A stretch of DNA of 64,000 nt, from NCBI GenBank assembly GCA_026418055.1, contig JAOACB010000005.1:37601-101600 (forward strand), given 5' to 3'. The position numbers and the translations under genes were made by a program. Each line of letters begins with the position of its first letter. The stretch's first letter is position 1. Below the pieces are notes generated by a model. That model saw only the letters and a program-made list of their open reading frames with translations, made no database searches and had not been told where the DNA came from. This DNA comes from Fimbriimonadales bacterium (GTDB lineage: Bacteria > Armatimonadota > Fimbriimonadia > Fimbriimonadales > Fimbriimonadaceae). Of the stretch, positions 46,676 through 54,789 are shown piece after piece.

Positions 46676-47457
46676 GGCGCTATCCGCTGTACGTCTTCGA
46701 CCTCGACGGCACGCTCTACCGAGGCGACGAGCCGATCCCCCACGCCGCCGAGACCGTCCGGCGGCTGGCCGCGGAAGGGTCGGCCGTGAGGTACTTCACG
46801 AACAACTCGGGCCAGACCCGGGAGTTCTTCACCAGAAAGCTCCTCTCGATGGGGTTCCCCTGCGAGCCGCACATGGTGCACAGCACGGCCACCGGCCTCG
46901 CGGCGCTGTGCCGCGAGCGCGGCGTCGACCGTGTGTTCTGCGTGGGAGAGCCGGGCCTGGTGCGCACGCTGAGGGAGTCCGGCGTGGAAGTGGCCAACGC
47001 CGACCGAAGGCACCGCGTGTGGCCTCTGGGCGAGGCGGACACGGTCGTCGTGGGCATCTGCCGGACGTTCTCGTACGCCCTGCTGGACGCCGCCCTGCAG
47101 TGCCTTCTGCGCGGGGCGCGCTTCTGGGCGACCAACACCGACGCCACCTACCCGCTGGAGGAAGGCAGGCTGGAGCCCGGAGCCGGAAGCCTGGTGGCCG
47201 CGGTCGCCACGTGCGCCGGGCGCCAGCCCGATCTGGTGGTGGGCAAGCCCAGCCCGCTGATCGTAGGGCAGATCCTTCGCGAGGCCGGGGTTCCCCCGGA
47301 GGACGCGCTGCTCGTCGGCGACCGGCCCGAGACCGATCTGGAATGCGGACGAACGCTGGGTTGCCCGACGTGCCTCGTTTTGACGGGGGTCACGTCGCAT
47401 CCGCCGGAGGGACAGCCCTTCTGCGAGGACCTGCGCGGCCTTCTGGCTAAGGGCTAG
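46672..47457 (+). CDS. HAD-superfamily sugar-phosphatase-like hydrolase (NagD type)
   Basis: 261 residues. Motif I YVFDLDGTLYRGDEPIP, motif II FTNNSGQ, motif III Lys in VVGKPSPLIV, motif IV LLVGDRPETDLECGRTLG. The large C2-type cap places it in the NagD/PNPP group of phosphatases. The start is TTG 46672 in a TTGA overlap with the polyprenyl synthase stop. In this place it may hydrolyse a prenyl or metabolite phosphate, but this is inference from coupling only. Confidence 0.9.
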   Translation: MRRYPLYVFDLDGTLYRGDEPIPHAAETVRRLAAEGSAVRYFTNNSGQTREFFTRKLLSMGFPCEPHMVHSTATGLAALCRERGVDRVFCVGEPGLVRTLRESGVEVANADRRHRVWPLGEADTVVVGICRTFSYALLDAALQCLLRGARFWATNTDATYPLEEGRLEPGAGSLVAAVATCAGRQPDLVVGKPSPLIVGQILREAGVPPEDALLVGDRPETDLECGRTLGCPTCLVLTGVTSHPPEGQPFCEDLRGLLAKG

Positions 47458-48092
47458 CGGCCCGCCTTCACCTTCAGCCGAGCCTCGTGCTTGCGGCGAA
47501 ACTCCCGCACCTTGGGCTCGATCACGGCGGCGCAGTAGCCCGCGTTCATGCGCAGACGCTGGGCGGGCGACGCGCTCTCGAACTTGCGGAAGTAGTCCTG
47601 GTGGTACTCCTCGGCGCGCGTGTAGTTGCGGAGCGGCTCCAAGGTCGTCACGATGGGGCGCGGCCAGATCCTGGCCTTGGCGATCTCGTCGCGCACCTTC
47701 TCCGCCAGACGCTTCTCCTCTTCGTTGGCGTAGAACACCACCGAGCGGTACTGGGGGCCGTAGTCGGGTCCCTGCCGGTTCAGCTGCGTGGGGTCGTGCA
47801 GCGTGAAGAACAGGCGCAGCAGGTCCTCGCGCGACACGGCCTTCGGATCGAACTCGATGCGCACGACCTCGGCGTGGCCTGTGGTGCCGGTGCACACCTC
47901 CTCGTAGGTCACGCCGGCACGGTCGCCCCCGGCGTAGCCCGACTCCGCCGAGACCACACCCTGCAGCTCGTCGAACATCGCCTCGAGGCACCAGAAGCAC
48001 CCGCCGCCCACGACGAGCGTCTCGTGCTTGGGTCGCTCGGGCGTTCCACCGCCCGACAACGCCGCGAACAAAGCCACACTCGCGAGGAACAT
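47454..48092 (-). CDS. msrA: Peptide methionine-S-sulfoxide reductase A, secreted form
   Basis: 212 residues. Hydrophobic N-terminal segment MFLASVALFAALSGGG, then VVGGGCFWCLEAMFDELQGV with the catalytic Cys in GCFWC. GYAGGDRAG, HAEVVRIEFDP and YHQDYF are all family motifs. It reduces S-methionine sulfoxide in damaged proteins, here probably outside the cytoplasm. The second catalytic Cys may be in NAGYCAAVIEP. GGAGG precedes ATG closely. The four-base convergent overlap with the HAD gene leaves no terminator. Confidence 0.94.
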   Translation of the reverse strand: MFLASVALFAALSGGGTPERPKHETLVVGGGCFWCLEAMFDELQGVVSAESGYAGGDRAGVTYEEVCTGTTGHAEVVRIEFDPKAVSREDLLRLFFTLHDPTQLNRQGPDYGPQYRSVVFYANEEEKRLAEKVRDEIAKARIWPRPIVTTLEPLRNYTRAEEYHQDYFRKFESASPAQRLRMNAGYCAAVIEPKVREFRRKHEARLKVKAGR

Positions 48093-48145
48093 CCCCTCCT
48101 ACTACGGGGTTGCGCGCCGGGGGTTCGCCCGGCCCAAGATCGGCC

Positions 48146-49408
48146 ATGTCCCCCTGGCGGTGGGCTGTTCTGCTGGCTCTGGCGCACCTGGGTCTCGCGC
48201 TCGCGTTCGCTTGGATCACCCCTTACCGCGCAGCAGGCTGGGTGGGCGACCGCTTCATGCCGGACATCGGCGCGCCGGACGAGGACGCGCACGTCCGCTA
48301 CGTGGAGCACCTGCTGACCGAGCGCCAGATTCCGCTCCTGGCCGACCTCGACTCGCTGCCGACCTACGAGGCCCACCAACCGCCGACGCACTACACTCTG
48401 GCCGCGGCTTGGTCGCGCCTCGGGGGCTTCGGGACGGATCTGAGGCCGAGATCGGCCGGCCTGTGGCTCAGGGCTTTGGACGCGCTGCTCGGCGCCGTTG
48501 GGGTGCTCGGAGCGTTCTGCGCCGGATGGTGGGGTTACCGAAGCGCGGCCGTCGCCGTCGGCGCCGCGGCGTTCGTGGCGCTGCTGCCGATGAACGCGGC
48601 GCTGAGCGGGGCGTTCAGCAACGATCCCCCGCTGATCGCGCTCGGCAGCTGGACGCTGGCTCTCAGCATGCGGGGGTTGCGCGAGGGATGGTCGCCGGGC
48701 CTCGCGGCTCTCGCGGGCCTGACCGCGGGCCTGGGCGTGGCGGTCAAAACGTCCGGCCTGGCTCTGCTTGCACCCGTGGCGGTCTCGCTGGCGCTGTCCC
48801 GCGCTCGTCCGGGGCGCTGGGTCGTGGCTTTCCTGGCGGCCATCGCTCTGCCCGCGCCGTTCTGGGTCTGGAACACGCTGCTGTACGGAGACCCCTGGCT
48901 CGTCCGCACCTTCGAGCGGCTCTCAGCGGCCGACGCGTTGGACCCGTCGACGTTCGACTCGGCCCGCTCGACCCTCCGCTGGCTGGTCCTCGTGACCCAG
49001 TTCACCACGCGGAGCTTCTTCGGGCTGTTCGGTTACGCGGCGGTGGAGTTGCCGTGGCCCCTGCTGGTCGCCGGAGTGCTGGGTTTGGGCTGGCTCGTGC
49101 TGGGCTTCGTGCGCGACCGGCGAGCCCGGCGAGACCCGGAAACCCTGAGGAGCGACGCCGTGGCGCTGGGGTTCCTCATCGCCGCCGCGGTGCTGTACGC
49201 CCGCTGGAACCTGGGCCACTTCCAGCCTCAGGCGCGGTACCTGTTCCCGGCTCTCGCGGCGTTCGGTCTGGTGTTCGCCCGGGGAGCCGAGGCGCGGCTG
49301 GGGCGCCGCGGACCGCTCGCGCTGGCGGTCGGCCTGCTGGCGTTGGACGCCGCGTCCCTGCTGCTGCTGCCGGCGGCCTTCGACGAGATGCTCGCCGGCC
49401 CGAACTAG
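48146..49408 (+). CDS. Polytopic membrane protein, DUF2142/glycosyltransferase-39-like
   Basis: 420 residues with about ten hydrophobic segments. The first external loop has PDEDAHVRYVEHLLTERQIP and YEAHQPPTHYTLAAAWSRLG, the D-E-x-H and E-x-H-Q-P-P pattern of DUF2142 and related lipid-linked-sugar glycosyltransferases. It would use a polyprenyl-phosphate sugar to modify protein, lipid or wall glycan outside the membrane. CAAGAT lies five bases before ATG. It is divergent from msrA, 53 bases apart, and ends overlapping the convergent SIS gene. Confidence 0.82.
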   Translation: MSPWRWAVLLALAHLGLALAFAWITPYRAAGWVGDRFMPDIGAPDEDAHVRYVEHLLTERQIPLLADLDSLPTYEAHQPPTHYTLAAAWSRLGGFGTDLRPRSAGLWLRALDALLGAVGVLGAFCAGWWGYRSAAVAVGAAAFVALLPMNAALSGAFSNDPPLIALGSWTLALSMRGLREGWSPGLAALAGLTAGLGVAVKTSGLALLAPVAVSLALSRARPGRWVVAFLAAIALPAPFWVWNTLLYGDPWLVRTFERLSAADALDPSTFDSARSTLRWLVLVTQFTTRSFFGLFGYAAVELPWPLLVAGVLGLGWLVLGFVRDRRARRDPETLRSDAVALGFLIAAAVLYARWNLGHFQPQARYLFPALAAFGLVFARGAEARLGRRGPLALAVGLLALDAASLLLLPAAFDEMLAGPN

Positions 49409-51168
49409 AACCCTCCGATCTCTTCGCGCAACCGTGCCTCGGCCTGCTCGTTTCCCAAGCCGAAGCGGTGCCGGTACACGGCCAGTCCGACGGCGGGCGG
49501 GTACTTCTGGTCGGCCCGCATCCTCGGCTCGATGTACTCGATGACCTCGAACAGCAACCGGCATGCGTCCTCGTAGCCCAGCCCGGTCAGCCGGCTGATG
49601 TAGCGCGTGGAGCGGTCGATCAGCTTGAGGTTGCTGGGCACCACCCACACCATGGTGTTGCCCATCACGCGCCCCAGCCGCACCATGGTGCACGTCGAAA
49701 GGGCGTTGAGCGCCATCTTGGCGGCGCAGCGCTCGAGGCCACGCAGCAACAGGTCGGCGTCGGGCACGGGAACCCGCACCATCAGCGGCTCGTTGGGAGG
49801 GTCGCAGTCGCCGATCGCGAGGCCGGCGATGCGGGCGCCCTTCGCCTGGGCCAGCGCGAGCTGGCTGGCTTGGAAGTCCCCCCGGTCGGTGGCCCCGAAG
49901 ATCCCCACCGCGCCGTCCGAAGGCCGCGGGAGCCGGTCGGCCAAGCCGTCCACACCGATGCGGAACCTCAGGAGGTCGGCGACGCCGATGCGCCGCACGA
50001 TCTCGATCGTGCGGTCGGCCTTGTCCTCGGGAACCATCGACCGGATCTCCTCCTCGGACCACGACACGCACCGAGGCTCGCGCTGGAGGATGTGCCTCCA
50101 CGCTTCGGGCGAGTGCGGCTCGGGAACGTACAGGAACGACCAGGACTCCGCGGCCGTCGGGTCGTCGTACCTTCGGTAAGGCGGGGTGCAGAACGTCGGC
50201 GAGCGCTCCGTCGTGTCCGTCAGCACGTCGATGCCCAGGCCGTCGGCGAGGTAATTGACCCTGCCTCCGGATCGGTAGACGCCCTCCTCCATCTCGACGA
50301 GCTCGGCGAGCGGCCGGCGCACGTCCTCCGACTCGAGCGTGCGCAGAACCGCCTCCAACCCCACGAGCATCCTCTGGGGGACGCCCTCGAACGGCTTGCC
50401 CAACAGCCGACGGGCGGCCATCTCGAGCACGGTGGACAGCACCGCGAGCTGGATGGTGGTGGCCTGCATGCGCGTCGAGCCGGAGATGGCCATCGGCCCT
50501 GTGGCGAGGTTCAGCTTCTCGATGCGCGGCTCCTCGAGAACCTCCCGGCTGCGGCGCACGTGGGCGCGCAGGATCTCGTCGGGGTTGTTGTAGACGAACA
50601 CCGTGTCGGCGCCGGACTCGAGAGCCTGCCAGGCGGTGCCGATCACGAACGACGTCTCTCCGCCCTCGGTGATGGCGAACGCCATGTCGCCGGGACCGAC
50701 GCCGAGGTCCGCGATCTGCCGCCGTCCGAACTGCGTGAAGTCCTCGAAACCCTCCACCGACTTGATCAGCGCGAAGTCTCCGCCCGCCATCACGCTGAAG
50801 GCGCGGTCGCCGACCTCGGGCCTGCCGACCGACCGCCAGAAGCCGCGCCAGAGGGAATCCAGCAGGATGCTCAGCCTGCCCGTGGAGCCGCAGCCGGTGA
50901 AGAACAGCCTCCCACCGCGCCGGACCGTCTCGGCGACCCTGTCCGAGAGGCCCATCGCCCGGTCGGACGCCACGAACCGCCGGAAGCCCTCCAGCACGTC
51001 CCTGTCCACCTCGAACAGCAGCCGCAGTCCCTCCGCGGTGTCCGCCCGGGCCACGTCGCTCAGCCGCGCCGTCACCGGGTGGCTGGACTCCGTCACGAGC
51101 GCGCCGAGCTGGAACTGGTCGGCGATGGCGAGGAACTCTCGGGCTCGGGCATCGGAAGCTTCGGACAT
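49405..51168 (-). CDS. Double-SIS MurQ/GKRP-like protein
   Basis: 587 residues, nearly twice MurQ. The N-terminal half follows MurQ closely (VTESSHPVTARLSDVARADT; GRLFFTGCGSTGRLSILLDS; KSVEGFED; ISGSTRMQATTIQLAVLSTV). A second SIS domain is at about 395-530 (GIFGATDRGDFQASQLALAQ) with KMALNALSTCTMVRLGRVMG. MurQ's acid Glu in DASE is replaced (LLDSLW), while the other Glu (VEGFED) is kept and SGRTP became EGGETS. This is the layout of glucokinase regulatory protein. It probably binds a sugar phosphate; etherase activity is doubtful. GGAGGG precedes ATG. Confidence 0.82.
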   Translation of the reverse strand: MSEASDARAREFLAIADQFQLGALVTESSHPVTARLSDVARADTAEGLRLLFEVDRDVLEGFRRFVASDRAMGLSDRVAETVRRGGRLFFTGCGSTGRLSILLDSLWRGFWRSVGRPEVGDRAFSVMAGGDFALIKSVEGFEDFTQFGRRQIADLGVGPGDMAFAITEGGETSFVIGTAWQALESGADTVFVYNNPDEILRAHVRRSREVLEEPRIEKLNLATGPMAISGSTRMQATTIQLAVLSTVLEMAARRLLGKPFEGVPQRMLVGLEAVLRTLESEDVRRPLAELVEMEEGVYRSGGRVNYLADGLGIDVLTDTTERSPTFCTPPYRRYDDPTAAESWSFLYVPEPHSPEAWRHILQREPRCVSWSEEEIRSMVPEDKADRTIEIVRRIGVADLLRFRIGVDGLADRLPRPSDGAVGIFGATDRGDFQASQLALAQAKGARIAGLAIGDCDPPNEPLMVRVPVPDADLLLRGLERCAAKMALNALSTCTMVRLGRVMGNTMVWVVPSNLKLIDRSTRYISRLTGLGYEDACRLLFEVIEYIEPRMRADQKYPPAVGLAVYRHRFGLGNEQAEARLREEIGGF

Positions 51169-51233
51169 GGACCCTCCCACAAGCTGATCCCAGTATGCCC
51201 GAGGCTCACGGAGGACGCGCTACCGGCTCGCCG

Positions 51234-52034
51234 TCACTTCGCCGACTTCGGCTTGAGCTCCTCGGGCTGCCATGGCAGGGGCGTCTGCGCGGGGAAGCTC
51301 CGCCTGTCCCGGGCGATCCGATCCTGGATGCGCCGGATGCGGGCGGCGTCGTCGGGATGGGTGCTGAGGAACTCGGGAGGCTTGCCGCCCGCGGTGGCCC
51401 TCCGGAGCAGGTCGAACACCTCCACCATGCCTTGGGGATTGAAGCCGGCCGCCGTCATGAGGTCGTACCCGACCATGTCGGCCTCGGTCTCGTGGCGCCG
51501 GCTGTAGGGCAGGGTGAACAGCAGATCGTCGGCCACGCTGGCCACGTCGAACGCCGCCCGGTTGGCGCGCAGCAACGCGAGCACGGCCACCAAACCCAGG
51601 CGCCGCTTCTGGTTGTCGGCGTACGCGCTGGCCCAGTGCTGGTGGGTGGCGTGCGTGATCTCGTGAGCCAGCACGGCCGCCACCTGGTCCTCGGTGGACA
51701 GCTTGCGCAGCAACCCCGTGTAGAAGAACACCGGACCGCCGGGCAGCGCGAAGGCGTTGATCTCCTTGCTCTCGATGACGTCGAACGAGAACCTCCACGG
51801 CGACCTGTCCTTCTCGGGCAGCTGCCGGAGGATGCGGTCCGCGAGGCGCCTCAGCAGCACGACGTGGGGATCGTCCCCGGGAAGCACCTTCTCCTTCTTG
51901 CGGACCTGCTCGGCGGCGCGCTGCCCCAGCTTCACCTGGTCCTCCCGGCTCGGACGGAACAGGTCCGCTCGCGCCGGGGCCCATGCGCCGAACAGCAGCG
52001 CCGCCGCGAGCGCACCCGCGCACCAACGGCTCAC
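51234..52034 (-). CDS. Secreted M48-family zinc metalloprotease
   Basis: 266 residues. Signal peptide MSRWCAGALAAALLFGAWAP with ARA|D. Zinc motif in AAVLAHEITHATHQHWASAY and third ligand Glu in SRRHETEADMVGYDLMTAAG; FLSTHPDDAARIRRIQD is the C-terminal family motif. It acts outside the cytoplasm, as BepA/LoiP-like quality-control proteases do; there are no TPRs. ATGA overlap with the gene upstream. Confidence 0.93.
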   Translation of the reverse strand: MSRWCAGALAAALLFGAWAPARADLFRPSREDQVKLGQRAAEQVRKKEKVLPGDDPHVVLLRRLADRILRQLPEKDRSPWRFSFDVIESKEINAFALPGGPVFFYTGLLRKLSTEDQVAAVLAHEITHATHQHWASAYADNQKRRLGLVAVLALLRANRAAFDVASVADDLLFTLPYSRRHETEADMVGYDLMTAAGFNPQGMVEVFDLLRRATAGGKPPEFLSTHPDDAARIRRIQDRIARDRRSFPAQTPLPWQPEELKPKSAK

Positions 52035-52612
52035 CCCATCACCTTCCTATACGCTCGAACTTGGTGGGGGTGTCCGTGCGGCAGGGACTGCCGGAAGCTG
52101 GCTTCGTCCCGCCAGAAGGCCAGACCGACGACCTCCTCGCGCAGCGCGGAGTTCCGCCCGATCGCGCAACCGAGGAATCCGGGCAGGAACGAGAGCTCGG
52201 CGAAGATGCGGTCCAGCTCGTCCACCAGGTCCGACCCGTAGCCTGGATCGGCCGTCCGGATGCTGAGGGAAACGATCGACCCCAGGGGCACGAGACAGGG
52301 CACGGGACCCCACAGCGACACCAGGCGCGTGCGGCGGACGTCCGGAGGATCGCACACCCGCTTCATCGACTCGACCAGAGGTCCGGCCTCCGTGGTGGCC
52401 TTCAGGCCTTCGTCCGCCGACCGCTCGTCGTCGAACAGCAGCAGCATGAGGAACTCGGTGGGATCCTCGAGGTCCTCCCACACCGTCATCGATCGGTAGC
52501 CGCGCACGTCGCGCAGCACCCGGCAGTTCTTCCGATGGTACTCCCGCAGCGTCTCGTGGTCCTCCGGGCAGACGCGGGCTCGGACGACGATGGCGGTGCC
52601 ACAGTCCGGCAT
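52031..52612 (-). CDS. Double ABM-domain-like small protein
   Basis: 193 residues, cytoplasmic. Two repeats of a ferredoxin-like alpha-beta fold typical of antibiotic-biosynthesis-monooxygenase (ABM) proteins: residues about 5-95 (VRARVCPEDHETLREYHRKN, RSMTVWEDLEDPTEFLMLLL) and about 105-193 (SLSIRTADPGYGSDLVDELD, GFLGCAIGRNSALREEVVGL). These often act on aromatic compounds or haem, but no catalytic residue is clear. CACAAT lies six bases before ATG. It is the first gene of a unit with the M48 protease and the double-SIS protein. Confidence 0.75.
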   Translation of the reverse strand: MPDCGTAIVVRARVCPEDHETLREYHRKNCRVLRDVRGYRSMTVWEDLEDPTEFLMLLLFDDERSADEGLKATTEAGPLVESMKRVCDPPDVRRTRLVSLWGPVPCLVPLGSIVSLSIRTADPGYGSDLVDELDRIFAELSFLPGFLGCAIGRNSALREEVVGLAFWRDEASFRQSLPHGHPHQVRAYRKVMG

Positions 52613-52618
52613 GGCTCC

Positions 52619-52624
52619 ATTGTG
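52619..52624 (-). promoter_or_regulatory. -10 box CACAAT, leaderless promoter of the ABM-M48-SIS operon
   Basis: On the reverse strand CACAAT ends six bases before ATG 52612. Its likely -35 zone overlaps that of the opposing MlaE promoter in a 52-base gap. Confidence 0.4.
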
Positions 52625-52648
52625 CACCATGCGCTCCGCGCCTCCAGG

Positions 52649-52656
52649 GGTATGGT
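52649..52656 (+). promoter_or_regulatory. Extended -10 GGTATGGT, leaderless promoter of the MlaE-like gene
   Basis: GGTATGGT ends eight bases before ATG 52665; no ribosome site of normal spacing is present. Confidence 0.45.
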
Positions 52657-52664
52657 CAAGGGCG

Positions 52665-53432
52665 ATGGCGGTTCGCGCGAACGCCCTGTGGGGCCCGATC
52701 GAGGCATCGCTGACGTTCGTGGGCGAGGCCTCGCTGATCCTGTGGGACGCGCTGCGGCGCTTGGGAAGGAGGCCCGTCGAGGTGCACGAGACCGTGCAGC
52801 AGATGGCGTTCCTCGGCGTGGCCAGCGTGCCGATCGTCGCCCTGACGACGTTCTTCTCGGGCGCCGTCCTGTCGCTGTACACGTCCGAGCTGATGCTCCG
52901 CTACGGCGCGGGGGCGTTCGTCGGAGCGACGGTCGCTCTGGCGGTGTGCCGCGAGATCGGCCCCGTTCTGGCGGGCATCATGGTCGCGGCGCGCTGCGGC
53001 TCCGCGATGGCCGCGCAGATCGGCACGATGGCCGTAACCGAACAGATCGACGCTCTGCGCATGCTGTCGGTGCACCCCACGAACTACCTGGTGATCCCAC
53101 GCCTCGTGGCGGCGGTCACGATGCTGCCGGTGCTCGCCCTGGTGGGCATGTACGCGGGGGTGCTGGGCGGCTGGCTGGTGGCCGCGGCCAACGGACTGCC
53201 GAGCGGCCAGTTCCTGAGCTCGGTGCAGCGCTTCGTGGAGCCTTGGGACTTCGTCGGAGGGCTGCTCAAGACCCCGGTGTTCGGACTGATCGTGGCGCTG
53301 GTCGCGTGCCAGCAAGGGCTGCGCACCCAGGGCGGGGCGGTCGGCGTGGGACGAGCCACCACCAACACCGTGGTGCTGTCCATGGTGCTGATCTACGTGG
53401 CCAACTACTTCCTCGCCGAACTCCTGTACTGA
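52665..53432 (+). CDS. mlaE: MlaE/YrbE-type ABC transporter permease
   Basis: 255 residues with about five hydrophobic helices. The MlaE signature includes ALTTFFSGAVLSLYTSELML, REIGPVLAGIMVAARCGSAM and AAQIGTMAVTEQIDALRMLS. The family permease, with an MlaF ATPase and MCE protein, moves phospholipids between inner and outer membranes, so the cell probably has two membranes. Neither mlaF nor an MCE gene is adjacent; they would have to be elsewhere. An intrinsic terminator follows. Confidence 0.93.
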   Translation: MAVRANALWGPIEASLTFVGEASLILWDALRRLGRRPVEVHETVQQMAFLGVASVPIVALTTFFSGAVLSLYTSELMLRYGAGAFVGATVALAVCREIGPVLAGIMVAARCGSAMAAQIGTMAVTEQIDALRMLSVHPTNYLVIPRLVAAVTMLPVLALVGMYAGVLGGWLVAAANGLPSGQFLSSVQRFVEPWDFVGGLLKTPVFGLIVALVACQQGLRTQGGAVGVGRATTNTVVLSMVLIYVANYFLAELLY

Positions 53433-53458
53433 ACCGCATCCACCGGCCACGCGGCAAC

Positions 53459-53481
53459 CCGGCAATCTTGCCGGTTTTCTT
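53459..53481 (+). terminator. Intrinsic terminator after mlaE
   Basis: CCGGCA, loop ATCT, TGCCGG, then TTTTCTT. A 6-bp GC stem directly followed by a T-rich run, 27 bases after the mlaE stop. Confidence 0.75.
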
Positions 53482-53548
53482 CGTATGGAGAAGCCAACGG
53501 TAGCTGAAAGCCGACCGGTTGGCAGAAACCAAGGCAAGACTTTCGGCA

Positions 53549-53564
53549 CGGCGGCCAACCGCCG
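53549..53564 (+). other. 5'-leader stem-loop of the second PEP-CTERM gene
   Basis: CGGCGG, loop CCAA, CCGCCG: a 6-bp perfect stem 36 bases before ATG 53600. It may affect message stability or translation; no sigma-54 site or clear -10 was found in the remaining leader. Confidence 0.35.
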
Positions 53565-53599
53565 AACCGATCGCCGGAAGATCTGAGGAAGGACGCATC

Positions 53600-54370
53600 A
53601 TGCTATCCAAAGTTCGCATCGTTTGCTCGCTGGCCGCCCTTGGCGCGGTCGCCTCGTCGCAGGCCGTGGTGCTGGTCGACCGGGGCTTGCCGAACCAGAA
53701 CCTGAACAACGCCGCCGGATCCAACCGCAGCAACGTGGCATGGGGGTCGAGCGCGTCGGGCTCTTTCACGGGAGACGACTTCACCCTGCCCAACGCCGCT
53801 CCGGCCTACGCGATCACCGGCATCCGCACGTGGCTGGTCACCCTCGACGACTACGCCGCGAGCCCGCAGGCCAGCTTCGGCTCGCTGATCGCCAGCCTGA
53901 CGCTGTGGCTCGGACCGGCGGGAGGGACCGGCGATGTGGCTGCCACTCCCTACGCCTTCACGGCCACCCGGGTCACGTACGACGGCACGACCACCTACCA
54001 AGGCGGCAGCGGAGCTCTGCGCAGCCTGTGGCAGATCGACTGGGACACCACGGGCCTGGTTCTGCCCGGAGGGGCGAAGATGAACTTCGGCGTGAGCGGC
54101 AGCACCACGAGCGGCAGCACGCTGATCTTCAACCACGCCTCGAACGCCGCCAAAGGCGGCGTGCCGGCCGACGGAGCGGACGGGTCCATCAAGGGCTTCC
54201 AGCCGGATGGCAGCTTCGACTACATCTGGAATTCCGGCGTGGACGGCGGCTGGGACAAGCCGTCGGACATCAACGTCGTGGTGACCGGCGTGCCGGTTCC
54301 CGAGCCCGCGACGCTGGCTCTGGGATTGGGCGGTCTGGCCGCGGCCGCTCTGCGTCGCCGCCGGCGCTGA
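53600..54370 (+). CDS. PEP-CTERM sorting-domain protein
   Basis: 256 residues. Signal peptide MLSKVRIVCSLAALGAVASS, then a Gly/Ser/Thr-rich beta domain (SNVAWGSSASGSFTGDDFTL, TGIRTWLVTLDDYAASPQAS), and the sorting tail VPVPEPATLALGLGGLAAAA followed by LRRRRR. GAGGAAGGA lies before ATG 53600. It is anchored or released by an exosortase not seen here. It shares the C-terminal tail design, but not the body, with the protein at 26.7 kb. Confidence 0.9.
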   Translation: MLSKVRIVCSLAALGAVASSQAVVLVDRGLPNQNLNNAAGSNRSNVAWGSSASGSFTGDDFTLPNAAPAYAITGIRTWLVTLDDYAASPQASFGSLIASLTLWLGPAGGTGDVAATPYAFTATRVTYDGTTTYQGGSGALRSLWQIDWDTTGLVLPGGAKMNFGVSGSTTSGSTLIFNHASNAAKGGVPADGADGSIKGFQPDGSFDYIWNSGVDGGWDKPSDINVVVTGVPVPEPATLALGLGGLAAAALRRRRR

Positions 54371-54392
54371 GCCTCCCGCTCGCCCCTGTGCC

Positions 54393-54422
54393 GCGCGGGC
54401 CCGCCCCAAGGCGGGCCCGCGC
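54393..54422. terminator. Bidirectional terminator hairpin
   Basis: GCGCGGGCCCGCC, loop CCAA, GGCGGGCCCGCGC: a perfect 13-bp stem between the converging PEP-CTERM gene and the 98-residue gene. Confidence 0.75.
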
Positions 54423-54436
54423 CGTCGCAGGCACCC

Positions 54437-54733
54437 TCATCCGAGCGGAGAGGCCGCGGGGAGCTCCTCCACCAAGCCCCTCTGCACCACGCCAACGACC
54501 CAACCGGCCTCGTCTCCCTCCGTGGGCTCGTGCCAATCGTACAGATAACCCTGCACCCACTCCCTGCCGCACAGCAGCTCGTCCAGCTTGTGCACGGGAA
54601 CCCAGGTCTCCATCAGCACCGGGTAGCAGTCGCTGGGAAGGGGCGGCTGCATCAGACGGTAGTCGTCCGACACGTCCACCACTTTCACCTTGGCGAAATT
54701 GAACCTCCAGAGCTCGCCCTCGATGACCGCCAT
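54437..54733 (-). CDS. Small conserved-looking protein, function unknown
   Basis: 98 residues, acidic, with many aromatic residues (VIEGELWRFNFAKVKVVDVS, WVQGYLYDWHEPTEGDE). It has no membrane segment and no known motif. The reading frame is credible because a near-perfect AAGGAGGAG lies three bases before ATG and the gene ends cleanly before a terminator. Upstream lies motB, read in the same direction across a 56-base gap, so it may be a last gene of the mot operon. Confidence 0.65.
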   Translation of the reverse strand: MAVIEGELWRFNFAKVKVVDVSDDYRLMQPPLPSDCYPVLMETWVPVHKLDELLCGREWVQGYLYDWHEPTEGDEAGWVVGVVQRGLVEELPAASPLG

Positions 54734-54789
54734 CGCTCCTCCTTAAGCTTCCGACGGTAAGGACGTGGGCCGGGCGGGGAAAGCACCCG

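Noticed and set aside
53519..53545. Sigma-54 promoter before the PEP-CTERM gene (TGGCA...GGCA)
   Set aside because: The GG to GC spacing is one base too long for a -24/-12 site and the TTGCA half is poor.
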